A stretch of 64,000 nucleotides of DNA, from positions 1,142,731 through 1,206,730 of the forward strand of contig KE332515.1 in assembly GCA_000413015.1 (NCBI GenBank). Direction: 5' to 3'. This DNA comes from Treponema socranskii subsp. paredis ATCC 35535 (GTDB lineage: Bacteria > Spirochaetota > Spirochaetia > Treponematales > Treponemataceae). Below the pieces are notes generated by a model, which saw only the letters and a list, made by a program, of their open reading frames with translations, ran no database searches and was not told where the DNA came from. The position numbers were made by a program, and so were the translations under genes. Numbering within the stretch: the stretch's first letter is position 1; each line of letters starts with the position of its first letter. Shown in pieces: positions 38,888 through 46,692 of this stretch.

Positions 38888-39577
38888 GGGCTCTACTACT
38901 ACGGTGCGCGGTATCTCGATGCGAAGTACTCCCGCTGGCTGAGTGCGGATCCGGCGGTTGGGGAGTACATACCGATGGCTCCCGTAAGTGATGAGGCGAA
39001 GAAACATAACGAGCAGCTGCCGGGCATGGGCGGCGTGTTCAATGTCGTAAACTTTCAGCTGTATCACTACGCAGGGAATAATCCGGTGAAGTATATTGAT
39101 CCGACGGGAGAGAGTAATACTATAAAGATAATGGTTGTAGGCTTTTTTCATGGAGAAGGTACAAGTACTCCTCATAATTTTGGCGGTAAATTATTATTAA
39201 TCATGCATCAGAATTCAGATGGGGGACTGAATATTATCGCGACAGATAAGAGAGAAGAAATAGAAGCTGTAAAACAAGAACGTTCAAAAATAATGGATGA
39301 ACAGTCACAAAATAGCATAACTACCAGACGATTATCTCCCAATGAGGTTGATATTACTAATATTCCTGTTGATCAAGCAAATATTATAAAGAAAGAAGGT
39401 GGAACTTTATTTGTAAAGAATACTGCAGATAGTATTTATGGGAAAAATAATGATAACGAGGTTTATTATGTAAGTGATTTACTTTATATTGAATTATCCA
39501 TCACTTATAACGAAAAAACCGGGCAAACTGAGAATGCGGAAGTTATACAAACAAAAAAATATACTGAGGGACAATAA
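38888..39577 (+). CDS. Displaced RHS C-terminal tip 3 with unidentified toxin domain
   Basis: The frame opens with GLYYYGARYLDAKYSRWLSA and reaches the boundary YHYAGNNPVKYIDPTG. The first ATG is at 38975, so an independent product would be 200 aa. The C-terminal domain of about 155 residues includes VVGFFHGEGTSTPHNFGG and a charged middle, then VYYVSDLLYIELSITYNEK. I do not recognise it. Note DPTG instead of the usual DPDG. The stop overlaps the next start by one base (TAATG), the junction expected between toxin and immunity genes. Confidence 0.72.
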   Translation, partial: GLYYYGARYLDAKYSRWLSADPAVGEYIPMAPVSDEAKKHNEQLPGMGGVFNVVNFQLYHYAGNNPVKYIDPTGESNTIKIMVVGFFHGEGTSTPHNFGGKLLLIMHQNSDGGLNIIATDKREEIEAVKQERSKIMDEQSQNSITTRRLSPNEVDITNIPVDQANIIKKEGGTLFVKNTADSIYGKNNDNEVYYVSDLLYIELSITYNEKTGQTENAEVIQTKKYTEGQ

Positions 39578-40272
39578 TGAAAAAACTCTGCATAGTATTT
39601 GTCTGTTTAGTGTGGGGCAGTTTGATGTTTTCTCAAGAATTGTTGATAACCGATTATATCGATGACTTATATAGTTATGCAGCGATCGGATATAAAAGTA
39701 AAGCGGAGAAAAGGTATTTTCAACAAGGTTCAATACTATATACCGATAACAAAAATGATTTTGCAATAACGGGTAAAGGCTTTTTTAAACTTATAAATCC
39801 GCATACCGGAGATATTTTGTATACGAGAAATGGACGTTTTATACGAGATGAAAATAATAATTATTATTCATTAACTGGTTATAAGGTTTCGTATGAAAAT
39901 AATAATTTTCAAATTTATATATTCAGTGATGAAGACGCCCCCTCTTTTTGTGATGGAACATATCTAAAATCTAAATTTATGAAAATATGTAAGGATGCTG
40001 TTATTATCAACAATGCCCTTGAATTGTCAAATGTATACCCTCTTGAAACTATGCGAAAATTAGAAAGCCTGCTGGAGCAATATAGGCTGAATCAGGAATT
40101 ATCTGATTATTTAATTTCTCTGGTATTAAATGAATTAAAAATACTAAAAAAAATGTATACCGAGTTTGAAAATTCAAATAAAACGGAAGATTTATACAAT
40201 TATTTGTTTCGCTTAGAGACAGATAAAGCGTTGTTTTACTCTTTAAATGATATGTATGCTTCAGAGCCTTGA
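39577..40272 (+). CDS. Secreted protein with a flagellar rod/hook-like (FlgG/FlgE) domain, in the immunity position
   Basis: A 231-aa protein with a signal peptide (about 1-20, cleavage near FSQ). Residues about 38-105 read like the conserved part of FlgG-type rod proteins: GYKSKAEKRYFQQGSIL, then DFAITGKGFFKL, then ILYTRNGRFIRDENNN and a final TGYKV. That matches the family pattern D-AI-G-GFF ... YTR-G-F--D ... GY. The C-terminal half is helical and unlike flagellar proteins, and no D0 coiled coil is present, so it is unlikely to be a filament part. It begins one base inside the toxin stop, which argues for an immunity or toxin-partner role. Confidence 0.65.
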   Translation: MKKLCIVFVCLVWGSLMFSQELLITDYIDDLYSYAAIGYKSKAEKRYFQQGSILYTDNKNDFAITGKGFFKLINPHTGDILYTRNGRFIRDENNNYYSLTGYKVSYENNNFQIYIFSDEDAPSFCDGTYLKSKFMKICKDAVIINNALELSNVYPLETMRKLESLLEQYRLNQELSDYLISLVLNELKILKKMYTEFENSNKTEDLYNYLFRLETDKALFYSLNDMYASEP

Positions 40273-40382
40273 AGTTAACCGCATGAAGATTAAAGCGGAA
40301 AGGAGGGATCGCCAAGTTCGTGAATAATGTCTTTATCGGCAGAACATGATTGGCACGGTTGTTATGAATAATTTATTTACAA

Positions 40383-40451
40383 GGGGTTCCTGCAGTTGTT
40401 GTACCAACTGAGAAACTTCCGTTTTTGTTACCACCAGAAAAGATAGAATAG
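40383..40451 (+). pseudogene. Residual toxin tail before the EF-Tu-like gene
   Basis: A 23-codon open stretch reading GVPAVVVPTEKLPFLLPPEK, then two codons and a stop, ends eight bases before the next ATG. It has protein-like composition but no start. It looks like the last codons of a deleted toxin. The preceding 40273-40382 shows nothing else. Confidence 0.4.
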
Positions 40452-40459
40452 GTTTTAGT

Positions 40460-40804
40460 ATGTATAATAAATTCCTAGCAAATATATATTTTCTCACTGA
40501 ATATGAAGGAGGTCGAAAAATAAATATTCCTAAATCGCTTAGAACATATAGACCATTGCTCTATTACAAAAAGAATAATTATCATTGTCAAATCGATCTT
40601 GAAAATATTCCAATACATATGGTTGGTATAAATGGGGTACCGAGCCAAGACGGTATTTTTAATGTGAATGATATTGTTCCTTTAAGTAGTGGAGATAAGA
40701 AAAGATTAATTGTTTCTAATCAAAGAAATGCATATTCATTAAAAAACTTTCTAGAAATACGAGTAATCGAAATAAAAAATAGATATAGCTCTCTTCAGGA
40801 ATAA
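40460..40804 (+). CDS. Small protein resembling EF-Tu domain 3
   Basis: A 114-aa protein whose start FLANIYFLTEYEGGRK and following YRPLLYY closely echo the start of EF-Tu domain 3 (AEVYVLTKEEGGR ... YRPQFY), without any G domain. The later MPGD loop of EF-Tu is not seen. EF-Tu is the target or co-factor of several contact-dependent toxins, so a mimic protecting the cell is possible, but that is speculation. It sits among immunity-like genes, after a toxin tail. Confidence 0.55.
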   Translation: MYNKFLANIYFLTEYEGGRKINIPKSLRTYRPLLYYKKNNYHCQIDLENIPIHMVGINGVPSQDGIFNVNDIVPLSSGDKKRLIVSNQRNAYSLKNFLEIRVIEIKNRYSSLQE

Positions 40805-40860
40805 CGATTAAGTTTTCTAAATTAATTTTTAATTATTTATTTGAAAGAGGATATGCTGAT

Positions 40861-41766
40861 ATGTATGGCAGAATAAAATTATTTTTTATATACGGTATAA
40901 TTTTTTGTTTATTAATAGATACGGTAAGTGCAAAAGAAAAAAATACTTATAGCGTTAGCTATGATGCAAAATGGCAGATACTGCATATCTATAAAAAAAA
41001 TAATACAGCTGATTGGATATTACAGCGGGACATAAACGAAAGCGATATTAAGGAATTCGGCGGTGGCTGGCTGACAACCGATATGAATATGTATTATATA
41101 AACAGTGATAATCATCTTATGCGATATTCGTTTGAAAAGGATACGATTGAATATACCGGTCTGGATTTTGATCGAATCCTTTGCGTGTCGGCAGATGACA
41201 GATATATATGTGTCGGAGAACGGAGAGATGAACTTACTTCTATGACACAATGGGGTGAATTAGCTACGGAAATCCCCTGTATCTATGATCTTGTACAACG
41301 GCAGAAAATACATATAAAAAATTTTTCCGATAGTTTTCTGCAAGATGAGATCGGTATTAGTCTTTCTGCAGATTATGATAAACATAAAGGTTGTTTTTAT
41401 ATAAAATATAATTGGGACACTCCGATTCCTAAATTTGTCGGAGAAATATCTGTAAAAGATTTTGCTTTTAAAATGCTTATCAGTAATTATAAACGAGATG
41501 TATCATTATCTGAATTACCTATAAATACGGTTTTGACAGCTATTGATAAGCTTCGGATTTTCGAGACGGAAGATATATCTGATAAAATTATTACAGTACT
41601 GGCAAAGAACACGAAGGTTATGCTTATAAAAGTGGGGCGAGAAGAAACGATAGGCGGGATTATAGATAATTGGGTACGAGTAAGAGTGTATAACGACGGA
41701 AAAACTGCAGGCGGCAAGGATACGATAGACATTATCGGTTGGTGTTTTGGGGGGTATTTAAGATAA
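40861..41766 (+). CDS. Exported protein with C-terminal SH3-like domain
   Basis: A 301-aa protein with a signal peptide (about 1-24). The middle is beta-rich with no known family. Residues about 228-300 resemble a bacterial SH3 domain (KLRIFETEDISDKIITVL, then a variable loop, then WVRVRV and IIGWCFGGYL). Bacterial SH3 domains often bind peptidoglycan or peptides. GAAAGAGG lies before the ATG. Likely an envelope-located immunity or accessory protein of the RHS island. Confidence 0.6.
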   Translation: MYGRIKLFFIYGIIFCLLIDTVSAKEKNTYSVSYDAKWQILHIYKKNNTADWILQRDINESDIKEFGGGWLTTDMNMYYINSDNHLMRYSFEKDTIEYTGLDFDRILCVSADDRYICVGERRDELTSMTQWGELATEIPCIYDLVQRQKIHIKNFSDSFLQDEIGISLSADYDKHKGCFYIKYNWDTPIPKFVGEISVKDFAFKMLISNYKRDVSLSELPINTVLTAIDKLRIFETEDISDKIITVLAKNTKVMLIKVGREETIGGIIDNWVRVRVYNDGKTAGGKDTIDIIGWCFGGYLR

Positions 41767-41782
41767 AGGAAATATCTTACGA

Positions 41783-42020
41783 TCCGCCTACGCCGGATTG
41801 CTTCCCCGCGGAGCGTTCCCGCCGCCGCTCGCGGTGGGAATGAGGGTTATCGAAGTGCAGCCTCGCAGCGAGCCGATAGGCGAAGCTTCAAGCGAAGCAG
41901 GTTGGCATATAACGCGTCGTCCTGAAATAAAAAACATCCGCTATGACGAATACGGACAGCGGGTGTACATCAAATACGGAAATGGAGTCGAGACGAATTA
42001 TACGTATGATGAAAACATGC
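41783..42020 (+). pseudogene. Repeat B copy 2 joined to an RHS core fragment
   Basis: 41783-41850 is repeat B with arms TTCCCGCCGC/GCGGTGGGAA. It is followed by short palindromic filler (CTCGCAGCGAG, GAAGCTTC, GCTTCAAGCGAAGC) and then about 90 bases of RHS core reading IRYDEYGQRVYIKYGNGVET plus YTYDENM. The core then breaks off at 42020. Relative to 35280-35370, about 75 bases have been lost just before this core segment. It cannot make an RHS protein. Confidence 0.7.
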
Positions 42021-42075
42021 TTATATTAAAGATACGTTGTTATTTAATAAACTGGGTAACTTCTTCCATGAATAA

Positions 42076-42264
42076 AAAAAACCTGGAACAACAAGGCCCG
42101 GGTCGCAAGGTTGTACAATTCCCAAAAATGATGCCGATGTAAAAGAAACGATGGATATTTTAAGAGAAGAACTGGAGATAGAGAATGGTAAAGAGAAAGT
42201 AAATTACTCTTTTGATGAAAGCAGTAAATATAGGCAAACTCATAGAAAGGAGAATCAAGAATGA
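42076..42264 (+). pseudogene. Residual toxin C-terminus with an SxGC motif
   Basis: A 63-codon open stretch begins after a stop and a run of eight A. It contains RPGSQGCTIPKNDADVKET, then a charged helical tail. SxGC is the catalytic motif of L,D-transpeptidase-like and Tlde1-type peptidoglycan toxins, though the upstream His is missing here. The stop overlaps the ATG of the lipoprotein gene (ATGA), as expected for a toxin-immunity pair. The N-terminal part is gone. Confidence 0.5.
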
Positions 42265-42734
42265 AAGCTGGAAAAAATATAATTTTAATTATCCTATTAT
42301 TTTGTGTATTTCTGACTTTTTCATGTGCAAGAGAGAAAGTTATACGAGGCGAAGGAAATCCGGATATTGATAAATATTTGAAATGTGAAGTTAAAAATCT
42401 AACGGAACACGATAATCTTTATTATTATCCTAAATTCCTAATTAAACCTCAGAGACAAGGTGCTTATCAGATTTTAGAATATGAAATTCATTATCAATAT
42501 ATTTTCGGACAAGATTGGAATATTATATTAGATATAAGAAAACGATTTACAAAAGAAGATAAAGAAATTCATGAATTAAATGAAAAAGGCTTTTTTATTA
42601 TACGTTGTGAACTTGATAAGATTCCGATAGAAACCGTTTATGATCCTTCTTCGTATTATGGAGAACTTAATTACAATAGTGTTGATGTAACGAATTGTTA
42701 TCTAAAATTTAATAATATGAAAAAAAATCAATAA
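42261..42734 (+). CDS. Candidate immunity lipoprotein
   Basis: A 157-aa protein with a hydrophobic signal (about 7-21) and a lipobox ending FSC at residue 21, hence probably a lipoprotein. The mature part is charged with no known family. AGGAGA precedes the ATG, which overlaps the stop of the SxGC toxin remnant. A periplasmic lipoprotein suits immunity to a peptidoglycan-directed toxin. Confidence 0.6.
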   Translation: MKAGKNIILIILLFCVFLTFSCAREKVIRGEGNPDIDKYLKCEVKNLTEHDNLYYYPKFLIKPQRQGAYQILEYEIHYQYIFGQDWNIILDIRKRFTKEDKEIHELNEKGFFIIRCELDKIPIETVYDPSSYYGELNYNSVDVTNCYLKFNNMKKNQ

Positions 42735-43135
42735 TAACGCGCTAAAAAAAATATTGGCAATAAGGGGAAGGAATGACTTTTTAAAATTGACACAATTTTA
42801 TATTTTCCAATGATGTATATTATGGCTACGTTAAGTACTTTTATAAATTGGTATTTAATAGGCAGAAAAGCAAAAAAATCTTGGCATAATATATAGGCAA
42901 ATAGTTCCGGAAAATCCCTTATGCAATGGAGATAAGAGAATTACTTAAAGAAGGTTGTCATTTTGTTGAAATCGTTGTTAATGATGTTAATTGTTAAGAG
43001 GCAATAAAATGATTTTTTCTAACGATTTAATAAGTAGTAAAAGCGAATTTGTTGGCGGGTTCTTACAGATTTCCATAATTTAGGTTACTTTGGCAAAAAG
43101 TTTGCTATACAAAGAAGCAAAAGCTTACAAGACTA
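42735..43135 (+). other. Gene-free stretch with short coding fragments
   Basis: Only short fragments are visible. One is about 24 codons from the ATG at 42823 reading MATLSTFINWYLIGRKAKKS, and another starts at 42922 reading MEIRELLKEGCHFVEIVVND. Both have biased, protein-like composition but end quickly. They are probably decayed immunity genes. Confidence 0.35.
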
Positions 43136-43270
43136 TTTTACAATTTCGCATTGTTGCATTATAATAAAACGATTTGAAAAATATTTTCTGCAAGATATTC
43201 CCATGAACTGTTTTGCAGTTTCGTTCTTTGATAATTCAGCAGCGGCTCAAAATCATAGTGTTTGAGCTGC
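43136..43270 (+). repeat. Repeat A copy 4
   Basis: It matches copies 2 and 3 from TTTTACAATTTCGCATTG to TTTGAGCTGC, with the GCTCAAA/TTTGAGC stem-loop. It is followed by only about 30 bases of RHS core (DDTRYAYA) before the toxin tail at 43302. Confidence 0.7.
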
Positions 43271-43301
43271 AAAACCGTCGACGACACGCGCTATGCATAC
43301 G

Positions 43302-43385
43302 CAGGATTTATCTGTGAGAGATGCAACAGTAGTTAAATTTCTTATAAAAGATCTAACAAATGCACTAGAAGGAAACCGATTGTGA
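43302..43385 (+). pseudogene. Residual toxin tail before the 106-aa gene
   Basis: A 27-codon stretch reading QDLSVRDATVVKFLIKDLTN and a few more residues ends in TGA, overlapping the GTG start of the next gene by four bases. The RHS core is joined to it directly, so almost the entire toxin domain has been deleted. Confidence 0.45.
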
Positions 43386-43702
43386 AAGAGTTTTCAGATA
43401 AATTATTCAACATATTTCCTGATTTTTCACCTGATTGGGATATTGAAGAATTTCCATATTGTTTTTTTGGTGAGTTCGCATTATTTATCAATGATAATAA
43501 AGTTTCTATTGATATGAAAAGCGTTAATTATATTATAAATCTTTTTTTGACTTCTTCCTTTCAGCCGGGTGACAAAGAAAATATAATTATAGTCGGTTTT
43601 CTGGAAGTTTTGCATGATGACATTGATACATATAATAAATTAAAAGCAAACTCAAATGATGAATTAAAAGAAATTTTTAATAAGTATTTAAATAAGTGGT
43701 AA
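43382..43702 (+). CDS. Candidate immunity protein, small acidic
   Basis: A 106-aa acidic soluble protein with a GTG start overlapping the toxin tail stop. Aromatic-rich N-terminus (DKLFNIFPDFSPDW) followed by alternating helices and strands, reminiscent of small SUKH- or DUF7674-like immunity proteins, though I cannot assign a family. Position strongly suggests immunity function. Confidence 0.55.
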   Translation: MKEFSDKLFNIFPDFSPDWDIEEFPYCFFGEFALFINDNKVSIDMKSVNYIINLFLTSSFQPGDKENIIIVGFLEVLHDDIDTYNKLKANSNDELKEIFNKYLNKW

Positions 43703-43750
43703 AAAATTCAGGTTTTTCCAACAATAGCAGTTGCGGATAAATGTATTTAA

Positions 43751-43807
43751 GGAGGAAGAACAGCTGCCGTCGAGATTAAAGATGAGGGCAAGGTTGGAGT
43801 TTTATGA
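43751..43807 (+). pseudogene. Residual toxin tail before the ankyrin lipoprotein
   Basis: An 18-codon stretch reading RTAAVEIKDEGKVGVL ends in TGA overlapping the next ATG (ATGA). It opens right after a stop and has no start of its own. Confidence 0.35.
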
Positions 43808-44562
43808 AAATCCATGTATGTACAATTATTATGCTATTAATATTGGTTTCATGTCGCGGTGAACAAATGCAAAGAAGTCCTGTTCCTGTTTTCGGTTTTA
43901 CGAAGAAAATCACGAGATCGGAAGAGAACACTTTGGCATATCAAATGGAAACGGCTTTATTAATTGATGATGATGAAGAGTGTTATAAAAAAGTCGAAGC
44001 GTTATTAAAAGCAGGAGCGGATCCGAATAAAAAGACAGGACAATTTAAATGGCTGGATACAAATCCTTTATGGAATTCAAATGGTAATTATGCATTATCT
44101 AAATTACTTATTAGTTACGGGGCCGATGTAAAACGAAGACCATATATTGCTCGTTTATTGTCGTATCGAATTATTGCAATGAAAAATCCAAGGGATAACT
44201 GGGTAAGATTCTACAAAGAAAATCCTCAGATGAAATGTCGATATGAAAATGAAATTTTTTTATGTTGTAAATTATTGTTAGAATCAGGGGCTGATCCGAA
44301 CTTAAAGGCGTATGGATCGTCTATTGTTTTATGTCCGGCGACTGATTGGAATTATAAAAGATATTTTAATAGATATGGGGAAACAGCAATCAATTATTGT
44401 ATAAAAGAAAATTTGCTTTCTGTGTTTCCTCTGCTGCTCGAATACAGAGCGGTATTAGATACTAAATCGTTAGAGTTGGCCAAAGCGACAACAGAAAGAA
44501 CAGGTTCAACGGAAATGGAAGAATTAGTAAAAGCACAATGGATAAGACAAAATGGGAATTAA
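43804..44562 (+). CDS. Ankyrin-repeat lipoprotein, candidate immunity protein
   Basis: A 252-aa protein with a lipobox (LVSC, Cys17) after a short signal. It has ankyrin-like repeats: VEALLKAGADPNKKTGQ, then LSKLLISYGADVKRRP, CKLLLESGADPNLKAYG and FPLLLEYRAVLD. Ankyrin lipoproteins recur beside polymorphic toxins as immunity proteins. The ATG overlaps the stop of a toxin tail. Confidence 0.65.
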   Translation: MKIHVCTIIMLLILVSCRGEQMQRSPVPVFGFTKKITRSEENTLAYQMETALLIDDDEECYKKVEALLKAGADPNKKTGQFKWLDTNPLWNSNGNYALSKLLISYGADVKRRPYIARLLSYRIIAMKNPRDNWVRFYKENPQMKCRYENEIFLCCKLLLESGADPNLKAYGSSIVLCPATDWNYKRYFNRYGETAINYCIKENLLSVFPLLLEYRAVLDTKSLELAKATTERTGSTEMEELVKAQWIRQNGN

Positions 44563-44596
44563 TGCAGCTGCAGAACAATATATTTTAAATCAATAG

Positions 44597-44644
44597 GCAC
44601 AGGTAATATTCGGTATTGATATAAAAAAACAAAGAACTATATGA
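44597..44644 (+). pseudogene. Residual toxin tail before the 168-aa gene
   Basis: A 15-codon stretch reading AQVIFGIDIKKQRTI ends in TGA overlapping the next ATG (ATGA). The rest of the presumed toxin is missing. Confidence 0.35.
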
Positions 44645-45147
44645 CGCATCCAAATAAAAAAATATTCATAGCATTCTTTTTTCTAATATTTAATATTATA
44701 TTTTGTAATTCGTTAAGTTTTAAATCCAAAAGAATTTCCAATTCGGATTCAAAGGAGATCGAAGCATTACCAGAGGTAATCTATAGGAGTTTTGAAGATA
44801 ATGATTGGAGAGAGATAGAGAATTTGTTTTATAAAAACAAATTAAATATTTGCATAGAATCTAATCAAATAATCGAAAATTACAATAATTATAATTACCT
44901 TGGAAAAATTCATAATATAAATGAAATTCAATTATATCAGGCTTATAGAAATAAAGCAGGAAAAATTATAAAGAAAATGGAAGTGAGTAAAGATTTTGAT
45001 TCACAGCCATATGATTATCCAATCGGTAATATTTATTATATAAAGATAAATGTTGAATATGAAAATGTAAAAACTAATGAATATTTTTTTATAGTAAAAA
45101 CTGAAGAAAAATTCAAAATTTATGAATTAAAAATAGTACTTTTATAA
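44641..45147 (+). CDS. Hypothetical exported protein, possible immunity lipoprotein
   Basis: A 168-aa protein with a hydrophobic signal (about 8-22) and a possible lipobox IIFC. The mature part is Asn/Tyr/Glu-rich and not recognised. It may be a DUF4864- or NTF2-like fold by its alternating pattern, but this is not certain. Start overlaps a toxin tail stop. Between 45148 and 45297 nothing is recognised. Confidence 0.5.
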   Translation: MTHPNKKIFIAFFFLIFNIIFCNSLSFKSKRISNSDSKEIEALPEVIYRSFEDNDWREIENLFYKNKLNICIESNQIIENYNNYNYLGKIHNINEIQLYQAYRNKAGKIIKKMEVSKDFDSQPYDYPIGNIYYIKINVEYENVKTNEYFFIVKTEEKFKIYELKIVLL

Positions 45148-45297
45148 ATAAGAATTGCGGTAGTATTTTATGTTATAATTCGGATAAGAAAGATTGTCTT
45201 AATATATTGTTCCTCCAATTAAAATTAGATTTGATATAAATGGACTATATTTGGGCAAACGAAAATGATAATTTTTCGGTAGATACATATTTTACTA

Positions 45298-45413
45298 ATC
45301 GCCCTACGCCGGATTGGAGTACCGCGCAGCGTTCCCCCGCGAGCGGCGGCGGGAATGAGGGTTACCGAATAGATAAGATAGTTAATTATGTGAAAAAACG
45401 AGCGGAGGATTAA
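45298..45413 (+). repeat. Repeat B copy 3 fused to a toxin tail
   Basis: 45298-45365 is repeat B. The frame that reads through it continues as EGYRIDKIVNYVKKRAED and stops at 45413, three bases before the next ATG. It shows that repeat B can be directly joined to the last codons of a toxin. Confidence 0.55.
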
Positions 45414-45415
45414 TA

Positions 45416-45744
45416 ATGAAACATTATCTTGGTTTGATGCTTCTTCTTATTATTCAATTGTTTTTTTTATATTTGGGAAATATTGCGACACTATCAAAGA
45501 CAGAAAAAAAAGGTTATAATTGTTCATTATTCTTGAAAGTTTCGGGTCTGTCTGTTTTTTTCTTAAAAAAAGAGTAATCTACAAAGCGATAACAGTTCTT
45601 ATTTATTTAGTCTTTTTTGCAACTCTTGCCTTATCATATCTTGACGGAATAGAATTCTCTTTTTTAAAAGACTTGTTAATAAAAACGGATTTTGCAATTA
45701 TTCCTGTTTTGATAATTGTGAATTATATTTATTCAAGAAAATGA
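45416..45744 (+). CDS. Small membrane protein interrupted by a -1 frameshift at an A-run
   Basis: From the ATG at 45416 (GGAGG seven bases upstream) a frame of 53 codons ends at a TAA just after TTA AAA AAA GAG. The -1 frame from the same A-run continues to 45744 without interruption as KKRVIYKAITVLIYLVFF and on to NYIYSRK. Joined, the product is about 109 aa with three or four hydrophobic helices. The heptamer A AAA AAA is a classic -1 slippage site, so ribosomal frameshifting, homopolymer phase variation or a simple mutation are all possible. Probably a membrane immunity protein. Confidence 0.5.
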
Positions 45745-45767
45745 TTTTGTATTAACATCTGTGAAAG

Positions 45768-46124
45768 TTGAATAATAAATATTTATTGAAAGCTATGAAC
45801 AATGAATATGTCATTTTCTTGCATAATGGATATGCAGAGTTTAGTTATGGAGTTTCTGTAAATCCAATAATGCTATCTTTTCATGAGTATAATACCTTGA
45901 TGGGTTTTATTACGAAATCAAATTTTAAAGAAATCGTTACGAAATTTGAAAATTCTCAAAACCACGATTTTAAAATTCCAGAGTGTATAGCAAAAAAAAT
46001 TGGTTTTTTTATACTAACCCTTTCACCACCTTTGTATTTTGTATATACTTCAGAAGACGACAGAATAAAAGCAAACGATAAAAAGCAAAAGCTGATTAAG
46101 ATAATAAATGATTTTAAAGATTAG
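45768..46124 (+). CDS. Hypothetical small protein
   Basis: A 118-aa soluble protein (TTG at 45768, or ATG at 45795). It is mixed alpha/beta with a central hydrophobic strand pair (IGFFILTLSPPLYFVYTS) and a basic C-terminal helix. No recognised family. It lies within the run of immunity-like genes. Confidence 0.45.
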   Translation: MNNKYLLKAMNNEYVIFLHNGYAEFSYGVSVNPIMLSFHEYNTLMGFITKSNFKEIVTKFENSQNHDFKIPECIAKKIGFFILTLSPPLYFVYTSEDDRIKANDKKQKLIKIINDFKD

Positions 46125-46158
46125 TAGCAGTTTATTTATATTTTTTCTAAAATGACAT

Positions 46159-46428
46159 ATGAAAAAGAGTGTTAATATTAAATTGTTTTGTGGAACTATC
46201 GGAATGACGGTTATCAATATATTTTTATTAATAGCATTTATTACAGGCCATGAGTTTGGTCCTCGTGTTTTATGGCCTGGCTGTATAACAGGATATATAA
46301 CAGGGCTAATTCTAAATAAAAAAATAAATACACTATCGTATAATAAAAATGATAACTATGATGTTTATTTTGTAGCTGTTCTTGCATTAAATGGTATTAT
46401 TTTTATTTCTTGGATATTTTTGTTGTAG
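46159..46428 (+). CDS. Small membrane protein
   Basis: An 89-aa protein with three hydrophobic helices (about 8-28, 34-51 and 68-88) and Gly-rich turns (RVLWPGCITGYITGLIL). No ribosome binding site is obvious. Unknown function; the last small gene of the island before pepT. Confidence 0.45.
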   Translation: MKKSVNIKLFCGTIGMTVINIFLLIAFITGHEFGPRVLWPGCITGYITGLILNKKINTLSYNKNDNYDVYFVAVLALNGIIFISWIFLL

Positions 46429-46537
46429 CTCAAAAGACTGTCTTATTTAGAGAAGGTAATTATATCTTAATAAATTAGGAAAGAGTTTTTACAGGCGTGG
46501 AATTACTATTTTTTTATAATGTGTATTTCTGACAAAC

Positions 46538-46600
46538 TCGCCTACGCCGGATTGCTTCCCCGCGGAGTACCCGCCGCGAGCGAAAGTTCACCAAGCGACA
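46538..46600 (+). repeat. Repeat B copy 4 (truncated)
   Basis: CGCCTACGCCGGATTGCTTC through CCCGCCGCGAGCG matches the left part of repeat B; the right arm is lost. It marks the right border of the AT-rich island, about 90 bases before pepT. Further palindromic sequence (GCGATCG/CGATTGC near 46640-46660) follows. Confidence 0.6.
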
Positions 46601-46692
46601 TACACGGCAAGTCTGCCAAGCAAACTCTGCAGCGAGAGAAGCGATCGAAGTCATCGATTGCATAAGGTGCGCGAAAATCATATTATAACGAT

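Noticed and set aside
30001-46690. Prophage
   Set aside because: No integrase, terminase, capsid, portal or tail genes; RHS cassettes and immunity-like genes explain the region.
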